DNA from: Litorivita sp040371945
Lineage (GTDB): Bacteria > Pseudomonadota > Alphaproteobacteria > Rhodobacterales > Rhodobacteraceae
DNA length: 64,000 nt
Direction: 5' to 3'
NCBI RefSeq assembly: GCF_040371945.1
Contig: NZ_BAABWS010000001.1
Location: 930,001 to 994,000, forward strand
The notes beneath the pieces were generated by a model that saw only the letters and a program-made list of their open reading frames with translations, did not search any database and was not told where the DNA came from. Positions within the stretch are counted from its first letter, which is position 1; every line of letters starts with the position of its first letter. A program made the translations under genes and the position numbers. This document shows, one piece after another, positions 35,500 through 44,215 of this stretch.

Positions 35500-36912
35500 T
35501 CAGACCAGTTTGCGGAAAATCCGCCCGACCAGATGTTTGAACGGCCCGTGCGGCGGGTTGAACAAGAACATCCCGTTCAGCTTGGGCTGCACAAAGACCG
35601 ATTTGAGATGGCTGAATTCGTCAAATCCCGCGCGCCCGTGATAGGTGCCCTGCCCTGACCCGCCGACCCCGCCAAAGGGCAAGGTATCGGTGATCACATG
35701 AAACAGGGTCTCGTTCACACAGGCCCCGCCGGATTTGGAGTTCTTCAACCAATAGTCTCGCTCTTCGCGCTTTTGCGTAAAGACATAAAGCGCCAGAGGG
35801 TTGGGGTTATGGGCGATGATACGCTGCGCGTCCTCGCGGTTCTTGTAGGTCAGGATCGGCAGGACCGGCCCGAAGATTTCCTCGCTCATCACCGGCGTAT
35901 CGAGCGCCGGATCAACGATCACGGTGGGCGGGATTTTGCGGGCATTGCTCGCGCTGCTGGTCTTGGCTTGGATCACCTTCGCGCCGCTGTCCTCGGCCGC
36001 CTTGATCAGGCTCTCGATGCGGCCGACATGACGGTCGTTGATGATCGCCGAATAGGCAGGGCAAGCGTTGTAATCACCATAAAATTCGTCAATCTTGGCC
36101 ACCACTGCCGCGATCAATTCCTCCTTGCGGCTTTCGGGCACCAAAGCGTAATCCGGCGCGATGCAGATTTGCCCCGCATTGAGATATTTTGAATAGACCA
36201 GCCGCTCGACCGCGCGTTTCATATCGCCGTGCTCGCCGATCACCACGGGGCATTTGCCGCCCAGTTCCAAAGTCGTCGGCACCAGATTTTTTGCCGCGGC
36301 CTCGGCCACCTTGCGGCCCACGGCGGTCGATCCGGTATAGATGATGTGATCGAAAGGCAGGCTGACAAAGGCCGCCCCGACCCCGGCATCCCCGCCGACC
36401 ACGATCAATTCGTCCGGCCGAAAGTTCTTGGTCAGCATCTCGGTCAGAACCTGCGAGGTGCGCGGGGTCAGTTCGGACGGTTTGAGCATCACGCGATTGC
36501 CCGCACCGAAGGCTTCGGCGATGGGGATGAGCGACAAAAAGATCGGGAAGTTCCACGGCGAGACGACCCCCACCACCCCCTTGGGCTGCGGCTGGATATG
36601 CGCGCGCGCGGGCATCAGATAAAGCGGCGTGCCAACGCGGCGGCGCTTCATCCATTTTTTCACATGACGCCGCGCGGTGCGGATCGCGGCAACGGTGCCG
36701 GTGACGTCGAAATTGCGCGACTCGCCCGGCGCGCGATAGCTGAAATCCTCGGACATCGCCTCGACCAGCATATCCTCGTAATTGAGCAGCCCCGTTTCAA
36801 GCCGTTTGAGCCGGTCGATACGGTCCGCCGCCGTGGGCATCGGGTCGGCGGCTTGGGCCTTTTGCAGCGATTGCAGCTGATCGGACAGCTGCGCTTGGAT
36901 AGATGTAAGCAT
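35500..36912 (-). CDS. Aldehyde dehydrogenase (coniferyl-aldehyde dehydrogenase type)
   Basis: 470 aa. NAD(P)-dependent oxidation of an aldehyde to the acid. Catalytic Cys is in YLNAGQICIAPDYA and the general-base Glu in TTLELGGKCPVV. The Rossmann entry is FDHIIYTGSTAVGRKV. The C-terminal NPPHGPFKHL stretch resembles membrane-near class 3 enzymes. ATG 36912 follows GGAGGACCC. Together with the GMC dehydrogenase just upstream it would turn the hydroxylase product into a carboxylic acid. Confidence 0.92.
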   Translation of the reverse strand: MLTSIQAQLSDQLQSLQKAQAADPMPTAADRIDRLKRLETGLLNYEDMLVEAMSEDFSYRAPGESRNFDVTGTVAAIRTARRHVKKWMKRRRVGTPLYLMPARAHIQPQPKGVVGVVSPWNFPIFLSLIPIAEAFGAGNRVMLKPSELTPRTSQVLTEMLTKNFRPDELIVVGGDAGVGAAFVSLPFDHIIYTGSTAVGRKVAEAAAKNLVPTTLELGGKCPVVIGEHGDMKRAVERLVYSKYLNAGQICIAPDYALVPESRKEELIAAVVAKIDEFYGDYNACPAYSAIINDRHVGRIESLIKAAEDSGAKVIQAKTSSASNARKIPPTVIVDPALDTPVMSEEIFGPVLPILTYKNREDAQRIIAHNPNPLALYVFTQKREERDYWLKNSKSGGACVNETLFHVITDTLPFGGVGGSGQGTYHGRAGFDEFSHLKSVFVQPKLNGMFLFNPPHGPFKHLVGRIFRKLV

Positions 36913-36975
36913 TTGGGTCCTCCCCCAGAATAAAAAACGGCGCGCGGCCTTTGGCCCCGCGCCCATGTGCGGCGC

Positions 36976-38619
36976 TCAGGCGGCTTCGCTTTGCTGCCCG
37001 CGCGCGGATTTGATGAAATCGGCGGCCTTTTCGGCGATCATGATCGTCGCGGCATTGGTATTGCCGCCGATCAATGTCGGCATGACCGAGGCATCGACCA
37101 CCCGCAGCCCCTCCACCCCGCGCACGCGCAGTTGCGGATCAACGACCGACATCTCGTCGGTGCCCATCTTGCAGGTGCCCACGGGGTGATAGACCGTATC
37201 GGCCCGCGCGCGAATGGCGCTTTCCCATGCCGCATCGGTCATCCCGTCATGGGTGCCGAACAGCTCTTTTTTCATATAGCGGCGCATCGAGGGCGCCATG
37301 AGGATGTCACGCGTCATCTTTGCTCCCGCCATCAAGGTTTGCAGATCGCGATCATCCGACAGGAACTTGGGATCGATCACCGGCGCTTCGGTTGGATTGA
37401 CGCTGCCGATGGTGACGGTGCCGCGCGAATGCGGGCGCAAAACGCAGACATGGCACGAATAGCCATAGCCCGGAATGATCTTGCGCCCGTGGTCGCTCAC
37501 AATGGCGATCAAGAAGTGCAACTGGATATCGGCCATCGGCAGGGACGGATCGGTTTTCAAAAACCCCCCCGCCTCTGAAAAACAGGTCGAGATCATCGAA
37601 TTGCCGTCTTTGCGCCACTGGGCGATATGCTTCATCAACTTGGCCCCGCCCTTGAGACCAAGGCCGAAGTTGTCGGTATCTTTGGTCTTGAACCCCAAGA
37701 CGAAATCGATGTGGTCTTGCAAGTTTTGCCCCACGCCGGGCAATTCGTGCACCATGTCGATGTCATGCGGCTGGATATCTTCGGGGCGGCCGACGCCGGA
37801 CAGTTGCAACAGCTGCGGCGTGTTGAACACCCCGCCGCACAAGATCACCTCGCGCCGCGCCTTGGCTTGGGTTTCGAGAAAGAATTTCTTGGCCCCGTCG
37901 TTATACATCACGCCCACGGCGCGCTTGCCGTCGAACACCACCCGCGACGCCATGGCGTTATGGATCACCGTCAGGTTCGGGCGATCCATGACCGGAAACA
38001 AGAAGGCCGCCGCCGTCGAACAGCGCTCGCCGTTTTTCTCGCGCGAATGGAACTGCGTGACCTCGAACAGGCCCAGCCCTTCGTTGTCGCCGGTGTTGAA
38101 ATCCTCGCTGCGGCGATGCTGCAGTTCGGTGCCCGCATCGATGAAGGCGCTTGAGATCGGACGCGGCGCTTTTTGTTTGGAGACATGCAAACCGCCACTG
38201 CCGCCGTGAAAATCGCTCTCGCCGCCCCAATGGTTTTGCGATTTCTTGAAATAGGGCAGCACGCTGTCCCAATCCCATCCGTCGCATCCCTGATCGGCCC
38301 AACTGTCATAGTCGGATTTATGCCCGCGGATATAGACCATCGCATTGATCGCCGAGGAGCCGCCCAGAGCCTTGCCGCGCGGCTGATAGCCTTTGCGCCC
38401 GTTCAGCCCCGCTTGCGGCACCGTCTCATAGGCCCAATTGTTGATCTTGGGTTTGCCCGGCAGCATGGCGACCAATCCGGCCGGTGCGCGCACCAATATG
38501 CCGTCGCCCTTGCCGCCCGCTTCGAGCAAACACACCGTGACCGCGGGGTCTTCGGACAGGCGCGCGGCCAAGGTCGCCCCCGCCGATCCCCCGCCAACGA
38601 TTACATAGTCAAATTCCAT
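36976..38619 (-). CDS. GMC-family FAD alcohol dehydrogenase (AlkJ/choline dehydrogenase-like)
   Basis: 547 aa. FAD-dependent oxidation of a primary alcohol. The dinucleotide motif DYVIVGGGSAGATLAARL is at the N-terminus, the GMC signatures are GKALGGSSAINAMVYIRG and SGVGRPEDIQPHDI, and the catalytic His is in YHPVGTCKMG with the partner Asn in GGNTNAATIM. ATG 38619 with GGGAGGAAC before it is chosen; 17 codons upstream are open without similarity. In Pseudomonas alk systems AlkJ of this family oxidises the alkanol, and the same role is likely here. Confidence 0.92.
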   Translation of the reverse strand: MEFDYVIVGGGSAGATLAARLSEDPAVTVCLLEAGGKGDGILVRAPAGLVAMLPGKPKINNWAYETVPQAGLNGRKGYQPRGKALGGSSAINAMVYIRGHKSDYDSWADQGCDGWDWDSVLPYFKKSQNHWGGESDFHGGSGGLHVSKQKAPRPISSAFIDAGTELQHRRSEDFNTGDNEGLGLFEVTQFHSREKNGERCSTAAAFLFPVMDRPNLTVIHNAMASRVVFDGKRAVGVMYNDGAKKFFLETQAKARREVILCGGVFNTPQLLQLSGVGRPEDIQPHDIDMVHELPGVGQNLQDHIDFVLGFKTKDTDNFGLGLKGGAKLMKHIAQWRKDGNSMISTCFSEAGGFLKTDPSLPMADIQLHFLIAIVSDHGRKIIPGYGYSCHVCVLRPHSRGTVTIGSVNPTEAPVIDPKFLSDDRDLQTLMAGAKMTRDILMAPSMRRYMKKELFGTHDGMTDAAWESAIRARADTVYHPVGTCKMGTDEMSVVDPQLRVRGVEGLRVVDASVMPTLIGGNTNAATIMIAEKAADFIKSARGQQSEAA

Positions 38620-38697
38620 CTGTTCCTCCCTTGAACATCTCGGGCAAGGCGCAAGCGCCGTTGCGTTCAAGAAAGGGTAGGCACAGGTTCAGGCGCA

Positions 38698-38720
38698 GGC
38701 CCCATCCCAAGGATGGGGCC
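38698..38720. terminator. Perfect hairpin between acyl-CoA dehydrogenase and GMC genes
   Basis: GGCCCCATCC / GGATGGGGCC with a 3-base loop. No T-run on the minus strand, so it more likely stabilises or attenuates the transcript than ends it. Confidence 0.5.
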
Positions 38721-38730
38721 AAAACCACGC

Positions 38731-39969
38731 CTAAGAGGTGACTTCGCGGCCAAACAGGCTGCGCGCGATGACCCAGCGCTGCACCTCATTGGCGCCCTCG
38801 TAGATTTCGCCGATTTTGGCATCGCGATAGATCGCCTCAAGCGGCCAAGGTTGATCCTCGCCGGTGATATGGCGGGCAAACCCGTAGCCGCCGCAGGCCT
38901 GTATCGCATCACGGGCCACATCGACGGCAATCTGCGAGCCTTTGATTTTCGCCATCGCGGCAAAGGGTTCGGGATCGCCGGTCGTGTCATAGATCATCGC
39001 GGCCTTGTGAACCAAGCTGCGCGTCGCCTCCAGTTCCATCGCGTGATCGGCGAAGGTGAATTGCCAATGCTGGAACCGCGCAATCGGTTGTCCGAAAACA
39101 TGCCGCTCGGTGGTGTAATGGGCCGCGACATCGAGCGCGCGCTGCGCCATGCCAACACCCACCGCCCCGATGCCCATCCGCCCAAGGCTCAGCGCGGCCA
39201 GCATCGTCCGCAGCCCTTTGCCCACCTCGCCCAACACCGCATCGGCCGGAACGAACACATTGTCGAGCGTGATGTCGGCGGTCAATTGCGCGTGGTTGCC
39301 CATCTTTTGATCGGGGTCCGACACGCTGACCCCTTCGGCTTTCATATCGACCAAAAATGCCGTCAGGCTGGCGCCCGTGCGGCACAGCACCAACAAGATA
39401 TCCGCCGCCACCGAATTGGTGATCCAGCGTTTGGTCCCGCTGATCCGCCATCCGCCCTCCACTTCCACTGCCGCGGTCTGCGTGGCCTGCACCGACAGAT
39501 CGGTCGAGGCCATCGGCTCGGAGGTGGCAAAGGAGCCGACAAATTCGCCGCGCACCAGTTTGGGCAACCATGTCTCGCGCAAATGCCCGCCCACACGGTC
39601 CAAGGTGGTGCCCACCAAAATCCCCTGCCCGTCAAACATCGCCGATGCGATGCCCGCAGAATAATAGCCCAGTTCCTCAAGCACGATAATCGTGCCGAGC
39701 GTCGGATAGTCGAGGCCCAAGCCGCCGACATCCTTGGCAAAGGGCACCTTGTATAGGCCCGCTGCCGCTATGGCGTCGAACACATCATGGCGAAACCCGT
39801 CGCGCCGCTCGGGCGTGCAGTTGATCTCATGCGCCAAGGGGCGCAGCACCTCGTCGGCAAAGCTGCGCGCCATTTTGCGCACCTCGATGGCCTCGGCGGG
39901 CAAGAACAGATCGCTGGAGGTTTGCTCGGCGCGGCGTTTGACCGCCCAATGCTGTGGAATATGGGTCAT
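38731..39969 (-). CDS. Acyl-CoA dehydrogenase
   Basis: 412 aa. Flavoprotein that introduces the 2,3 double bond of an acyl-CoA. The catalytic Glu is in the C-terminal EIYEGANEVQRWVIAR. The middle beta domain holds FATSEPMASTDLSV and WRISGTKRWITN. It is 5 bases after the flavoprotein gene upstream and in one operon with the GMC and aldehyde dehydrogenases. The other acyl-CoA dehydrogenase at 41197 is clearly different in sequence, so two acyl-CoA types are probably handled. Confidence 0.93.
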   Translation of the reverse strand: MTHIPQHWAVKRRAEQTSSDLFLPAEAIEVRKMARSFADEVLRPLAHEINCTPERRDGFRHDVFDAIAAAGLYKVPFAKDVGGLGLDYPTLGTIIVLEELGYYSAGIASAMFDGQGILVGTTLDRVGGHLRETWLPKLVRGEFVGSFATSEPMASTDLSVQATQTAAVEVEGGWRISGTKRWITNSVAADILLVLCRTGASLTAFLVDMKAEGVSVSDPDQKMGNHAQLTADITLDNVFVPADAVLGEVGKGLRTMLAALSLGRMGIGAVGVGMAQRALDVAAHYTTERHVFGQPIARFQHWQFTFADHAMELEATRSLVHKAAMIYDTTGDPEPFAAMAKIKGSQIAVDVARDAIQACGGYGFARHITGEDQPWPLEAIYRDAKIGEIYEGANEVQRWVIARSLFGREVTS

Positions 39970-39974
39970 GGCGT

Positions 39975-40961
39975 TTATCCTTTTGCCTCGGTGATGGTGC
40001 TCAGACGCGCGCGCAGCACGCTTTGCGCTTGGGCGACGATCCTCTCGATGAGATCGGCGCAGCTTGGAATATCGTGGATCAATCCTTGGATTTGCCCCGC
40101 CCAGATCAGCCCAGCCTCCAGATCGCCGCTCTCCAGAGCGATCCGGCCCTTGGCCCCCGAAACAAGCGGTTGGATGTCTTCGAAAACCGCGCCCTCGCGC
40201 GCGCTGATCTCGACCACCTGATCGGAGACCGAAGTTTTGGCGACGCGGCCGGTGTTGCGGAATTTGCGGAAAATCAAATGGGTCGCGCGTTCGTCATTGG
40301 CGACGAGGAGCGCTTTGACCTTGTCGTGGATCGGCGCTTCTTTGGTGGCGCAAAACCGCGTGCCCATATTGATGCCCTCGGCCCCCAAGACCAAAGCCGC
40401 CGCCAATCCGCGCCCATCGCCATATCCGCCCGAGGCCAGCATCGGAATATGCACCTGATCGGCGGCGGCAGGGACCAATACCAAAGCGGGGACATCGTCC
40501 TCACCGGGGTGGCCCGCGCATTCGAACCCGTCGATCGAGATCGCATCCACCCCCATGTTTTGCGCCGAAACCGCATGGCGCACCGAGGTGCATTTATGGA
40601 TGACGGTGATGCCGTGGGCTTTGAACTCCTCCACATGCTCTTGCGGTTTCGCCCCTGCGGTTTCGACAATGCGCACGCCACTGTCGATGATGGCGCGGCG
40701 GTAATCGGCATAGGGCGGCGGAGTGAGCGACGGCAGGATCGTCAGGTTCACCGCAAAGGGTTTGTGGGTCATGGTTTTGCACCGCGCGATTTCGGCGGCC
40801 AAAGCATCCGGCGTCGGAAAGGTCAGCGCCGTCAGCGTCCCCAGCCCGCCCGCATTCGACACCGCCGCCGCCATTTCGGCCCGTCCCACCCACATCATGC
40901 CCCCCTGCATGACCGGATGCCGGACCCCGACCAGTTGAGTAAATCTCGTTGATATCGCCAC
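39975..40961 (-). CDS. Nitronate monooxygenase-family flavoprotein
   Basis: 328 aa. FMN TIM-barrel with the family start RHPVMQGGMMWVGRAEMAAA and the segments GIEGFECAGHPGED-like (here IDGFECAGHPGEDDV) and LASGGYGDGRGLAAAL. GTG 40961 is chosen because GAGGAGG stands ten bases before it and VAISTRFTQLVG starts the conserved domain. It leads an operon with an acyl-CoA dehydrogenase. Some relatives (IpdC in steroid breakdown) act on CoA thioesters, so a CoA-intermediate reductase or dehydrogenase role is as likely as nitronate oxidation. Confidence 0.85.
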   Translation of the reverse strand: MAISTRFTQLVGVRHPVMQGGMMWVGRAEMAAAVSNAGGLGTLTALTFPTPDALAAEIARCKTMTHKPFAVNLTILPSLTPPPYADYRRAIIDSGVRIVETAGAKPQEHVEEFKAHGITVIHKCTSVRHAVSAQNMGVDAISIDGFECAGHPGEDDVPALVLVPAAADQVHIPMLASGGYGDGRGLAAALVLGAEGINMGTRFCATKEAPIHDKVKALLVANDERATHLIFRKFRNTGRVAKTSVSDQVVEISAREGAVFEDIQPLVSGAKGRIALESGDLEAGLIWAGQIQGLIHDIPSCADLIERIVAQAQSVLRARLSTITEAKG

Positions 40962-41077
40962 GGCTTGCCGCCCTCCTCGTAAATGCGCGCGGCGCTGCGC
41001 CGCGGCTGTTCCCCTGCGCCGGCGGTTTGCCTCCGGCGCGCTTTGATGTGGCGGCGGCGGCGGCGGCGCAGACCCGC

Positions 41078-41100
41078 CCAAAGTATGGACCGTGCCAATT
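41078..41100 (+). promoter_or_regulatory. Composite motif CCAAAGTATGG-N5-GCCAATT
   Basis: Lies in the 235-base gap between two divergent operons. The same composite, with a 4-base spacer and on the opposite strand, is at 32518-32539. Eighteen bases agree between the two sites. Likely binding site of a shared regulator, perhaps the large LuxR-type protein; the factor is inferred. Confidence 0.5.
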
Positions 41101-41196
41101 CCTGCCCGCGCCCTACGCATTTTCGCGCCCCCTGCCCGCCTTTGGTCGGGGCAGCAGCGCGGCGGCGCGCCCTATCCGTGGGCCAAGGAGGACGAT

Positions 41197-42324
41197 ATGA
41201 TTTTGACAAACGAACAAGAGATGATCCGCGACATGGTGCGCGATTTTGCCCAAGGCGAACTCCGCCCAAAGGCCGCGCAATTCGAAGCCGACCAATCCTA
41301 TCCGCCCAGCCTGTTCGAGCAGCTCGGCAGCCTCGGGTTGATGGGCATGACCGCCCCCGAAACATACGGAGGCGCAGGGTCGGATTTCGTCTCTTATGTC
41401 TTGGCGCTGATCGAACTGGCCGCTGGCGACGGCGCGCTGTCGACCATTGTGAGCATCCAGAACTCCATCATGGTGGGCGGGGTGCTCAAGGACGGCACCG
41501 AGGCGCAAAAGGCGCGCTGGCTCGGCCCGCTGATGCGCGGCGAGGCGATCGGCGCCTTTGCCCTGACCGAAGCGGATGCAGGCACCGACGCCGCCGCCAT
41601 CCGCACCCGCGCCGAGAAAACCGAAAGCGGCTGGCGGCTCAACGGGGCCAAGCAATTCATTACCTCGGGCCGGATCGCCAAACTGGCCATGGTCATCGCG
41701 GTGACCGATCCGGCGGCGGGCAAAAACGGCATGACCGCCTTCTTGGTGCCCACCGACACCGAGGGCTATAGCGTCGATAAGGTCGAGCATAAGCTGGGCC
41801 AAGCCGCATCTGACACCTGCGCCTTGCGCTTTGACGATGTGATGCTGCCGGATGATGCGGTTCTGGGCGGGGTTGGCAGGGGCTATCGCACCGCCCTGTC
41901 CAATCTTGAGACCGGACGGATCGGCATCGCGGCCCAATGTATCGGGATGGCGCAGGCCGCGCTGGACATCGCAATCGCCTATGCCAAAGAGCGCACCAGC
42001 TTCGGCCAAAAAATCATCGAGCACCAAGCCGTGGGCTTTCGTTTGGCCGATATGGCCACGCGTCTGGAGGCGGCGCGCCATCTGGTGCTTCACGCCGCCG
42101 CCCTCAAGGACGCGGGCCGCCCCTGCCTGACCGAAGCCTGTATGGCCAAACTCGCCGCCAGCGAGGCGGTGGAGAAGATTTGCTCCGGCGCGATCCAGAC
42201 CTTGGGCGGCTATGGATATCTCGAAGACTACGGGTTGGCGAAACTCTACCGCGACCAGCGCGTGTGCCAGATTTACGAGGGCACATCCGATGTGCAGCGG
42301 ATGATCATCGGGAGGGCATTGTGA
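41197..42324 (+). CDS. Acyl-CoA dehydrogenase
   Basis: 375 aa. Medium/short-chain type. Begins ILTNEQEMIRDMVRDFA; the flavin-binding segment is ALTEADAGTDAAAIRT and the catalytic Glu is in QIYEGTSDVQRMIIGRAL. Length is standard. ATG 41197 follows AAGGAGGACG. The stop shares one base with the thiolase start, so the two are co-translated. Confidence 0.94.
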   Translation: MILTNEQEMIRDMVRDFAQGELRPKAAQFEADQSYPPSLFEQLGSLGLMGMTAPETYGGAGSDFVSYVLALIELAAGDGALSTIVSIQNSIMVGGVLKDGTEAQKARWLGPLMRGEAIGAFALTEADAGTDAAAIRTRAEKTESGWRLNGAKQFITSGRIAKLAMVIAVTDPAAGKNGMTAFLVPTDTEGYSVDKVEHKLGQAASDTCALRFDDVMLPDDAVLGGVGRGYRTALSNLETGRIGIAAQCIGMAQAALDIAIAYAKERTSFGQKIIEHQAVGFRLADMATRLEAARHLVLHAAALKDAGRPCLTEACMAKLAASEAVEKICSGAIQTLGGYGYLEDYGLAKLYRDQRVCQIYEGTSDVQRMIIGRAL

Positions 42325-43511
42325 TGCAGGACACCGTGATTTTGGGCTATGCCCGCACCCCGATGGGCAGCCTCATGGGCACCTTGAAAGACCAAAGCGC
42401 CTCTGATCTGGGCGCGGTTGCGATCCGCGCCGCCGTGCAATCGGCCGCGCGCGGCGCTGCGCTCAATGCGGCAGATGTGGACCGCGTTTTGATGGGCAGC
42501 GTCTTGCTCGGCGGCCAAGGCCAAGCCCCCGCACGCCAAGCCGCGCTCAAGGCAGGCCTGTCCGATCACACCCCCTGCACCACGATTTCCAAGGTCTGCG
42601 GGTCAGGGATGGAAGCGATGATCTTGGGCCATAGCGCGCTGCAATCGGGCCTGTCAAAACTGGTGATTGCGGGCGGAATGGAGAGCATGTCGAACGCCCC
42701 CTATCTGCTGCCCAAAGAGCGCGGCGGCGCGAGGATCGGCCACGGCGTCACCGTCGATTCGATGTTTTTTGACGGGCTCGAAGACCATTACGGCGACAAG
42801 GGCCGATTGATGGGCAGCTTCGGCGATGCCGTGGCGCGGGACTATGGCTTTAGCCGCGAAAGCCAAGACAGCTTTGCCATCGAAACCCTGCATCGTGCGC
42901 GCGCCGCGCAGCAAAACGGCGCCTTTGACGGCGAAATCGCCGCTGTTGCCACCCGCACGGGCGAAGTCCGCACCGACGAGCAGCCCGCCAAAGCCGATCC
43001 GCAAAAAATCCCCGCCCTGCGCCCCGCCTTTGGCACAGACGGCACGATCACCGCCGCCAATGCCAGTTCGATCTCGGACGGGGCGGCGGCTTTGGTCCTT
43101 GCGCGCGCCGATTATGCCAAAGACTGCGGCGCCGTGCCGATCGCGCGGATCTGCGGCGTCAGCGCCCATGCGGGCGCGCCCAAGGATTTCCCCAAAGCCC
43201 CCGTGCCCGCGATGCGCCGGTTGATGGACCGTCTGGGATGGGGGATCGCGGATATCGACCTGTTCGAGGTCAACGAAGCCTTTGCCATGGTCGCGATGAT
43301 CGCCATGGCCGATCTGGGCATTCCCCATGACAAGCTGAACGTGAACGGCGGGGCCTGCGCCTTGGGGCACCCCATCGGCGCCTCGGGCGCACGCATCTGT
43401 GTGACCTTGCTCCACGCCCTCGAAACCCGCGGCCTCAAACGCGGCATCGCGGGCATTTGCATCGGCGGCGGCGAAGCCACGGCGATTGCGATCGAGAGGT
43501 TGGCGCCGTAA
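42324..43511 (+). CDS. Acetyl-CoA acetyltransferase (thiolase)
   Basis: 395 aa. Catalytic residues: Cys in SKVCGSGMEAM, His in GGACALGHPIGASGA and Cys in GICIGGGEATA. Sequence is closer to biosynthetic-type thiolase II than the thiolase at 28796. Operon partner of the acyl-CoA dehydrogenase; together they would shorten or complete the final acyl-CoA units. ATG 42324 overlaps the previous stop (TGATG). Confidence 0.94.
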   Translation: MQDTVILGYARTPMGSLMGTLKDQSASDLGAVAIRAAVQSAARGAALNAADVDRVLMGSVLLGGQGQAPARQAALKAGLSDHTPCTTISKVCGSGMEAMILGHSALQSGLSKLVIAGGMESMSNAPYLLPKERGGARIGHGVTVDSMFFDGLEDHYGDKGRLMGSFGDAVARDYGFSRESQDSFAIETLHRARAAQQNGAFDGEIAAVATRTGEVRTDEQPAKADPQKIPALRPAFGTDGTITAANASSISDGAAALVLARADYAKDCGAVPIARICGVSAHAGAPKDFPKAPVPAMRRLMDRLGWGIADIDLFEVNEAFAMVAMIAMADLGIPHDKLNVNGGACALGHPIGASGARICVTLLHALETRGLKRGIAGICIGGGEATAIAIERLAP

Positions 43512-43605
43512 CAGGCGCGGAGCATCTGGCCGTGCGTCGAGGCGCCAATGTTGCGCATATGACATGCACGATATACGCTTAATCACGTAAATCAGGAGAG
43601 AACAG

Positions 43606-43866
43606 ATGTTCAGATTGTCTTGTGGGCTGGTGGCCTGGACCGGATTGACCGCTTGTATCAGCACGACCGACCCGAACGCCATGCTCTCTACGGTTAGGGT
43701 AGAGCCATTGGGCAAAGGGCAGTTCATGATTTCATGCGTGGAATCGCCAAAGTATTGCGCCCAACAAGCCGTTCGGGCGTGCCCCGATGAATTTGATGTT
43801 GTGAGCAACACGACAAACGCAGCTGATTACGGCAGGATGACAATGATTATACGCTGCCGGACATAA
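43606..43866 (+). CDS. Small hypothetical lipoprotein
   Basis: 86 aa, function unknown. Residues 1-17 form a short signal peptide ending in the lipobox LTAC (Cys 17). Three more Cys in the mature part (ESPKYCAQQAVRACP and IIRCRT) could form disulfides. CAGGAGAG stands before the ATG. It lies between the catabolic cluster and the island boundary and appears to be part of the resident chromosome. Confidence 0.65.
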   Translation: MFRLSCGLVAWTGLTACISTTDPNAMLSTVRVEPLGKGQFMISCVESPKYCAQQAVRACPDEFDVVSNTTNAADYGRMTMIIRCRT

Positions 43867-44073
43867 AGACGGAAAGAGGCCGACGCCGCCGAGGCAAAAA
43901 CAGCGCCCCAGAGGACCGCCAAAGCGTCTCGCGGCCTCACCAGCATGTAACGATCGACCGTTTCATCCGGCCCGAGAGCCTACGTCACAAGGACTAAATG
44001 GGGGAAGAAATGCGAGCGCAGACCGATATCTCAATCGCAACGCGTTGATAAACATAGGCATTTGAGAGCCCAA

Positions 44074-44087
44074 TGGCGGAGACGAAG
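44074..44087 (+). other. Left attachment site (attL/attR core copy)
   Basis: TGGCGGAGACGAAG, identical to bases 53598-53611 at the tRNA-Ser 3' end and in the same orientation. The copy also pairs with TCCGCCA just after it, which adds a small stem. Confidence 0.75.
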
Positions 44088-44150
44088 TCCGCCATATTAA
44101 TCTTGTAAAGATATGACATTTAAACACTAAAAAATTCAATACAAAATATA

Positions 44151-44168
44151 TACCACAAAAAATACCAC
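44151..44168 (+). repeat. Paired TACCAC repeat, candidate integrase arm site (left)
   Basis: TACCAC-AAAAAA-TACCAC. The same arrangement with another 6-base centre is at 53454-53471, inside the right end. Both copies have the same orientation. Arm-type sites of P4/lambda-like integrases are short direct repeats, bound by the N-terminal domain. Confidence 0.5.
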
Positions 44169-44215
44169 CTCAACTCCCCCAAAACGCTCCATGTGGCTGG
44201 AACTCGCTTACAATC

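Larger units (their letters stand above)
43867..44215. other. Intergenic region containing left island boundary
   Basis: About 350 bases with no gene. Base composition falls from GC-rich to AT-rich near 44070. It contains the 14-bp repeat of the tRNA end (44074-44087), which is also part of a 23-base palindrome (TGGCGGA-N7-TCCGCCA), and the paired TACCAC repeat at 44151-44168. Confidence 0.7.

Noticed and set aside
44073..44096. Left att copy explained only as a terminator stem
   Set aside because: The palindrome TGGCGGA-N7-TCCGCCA has no T-run and faces no gene end nearby; the 14-base identity with the tRNA end and the composition change are better explained by integration.
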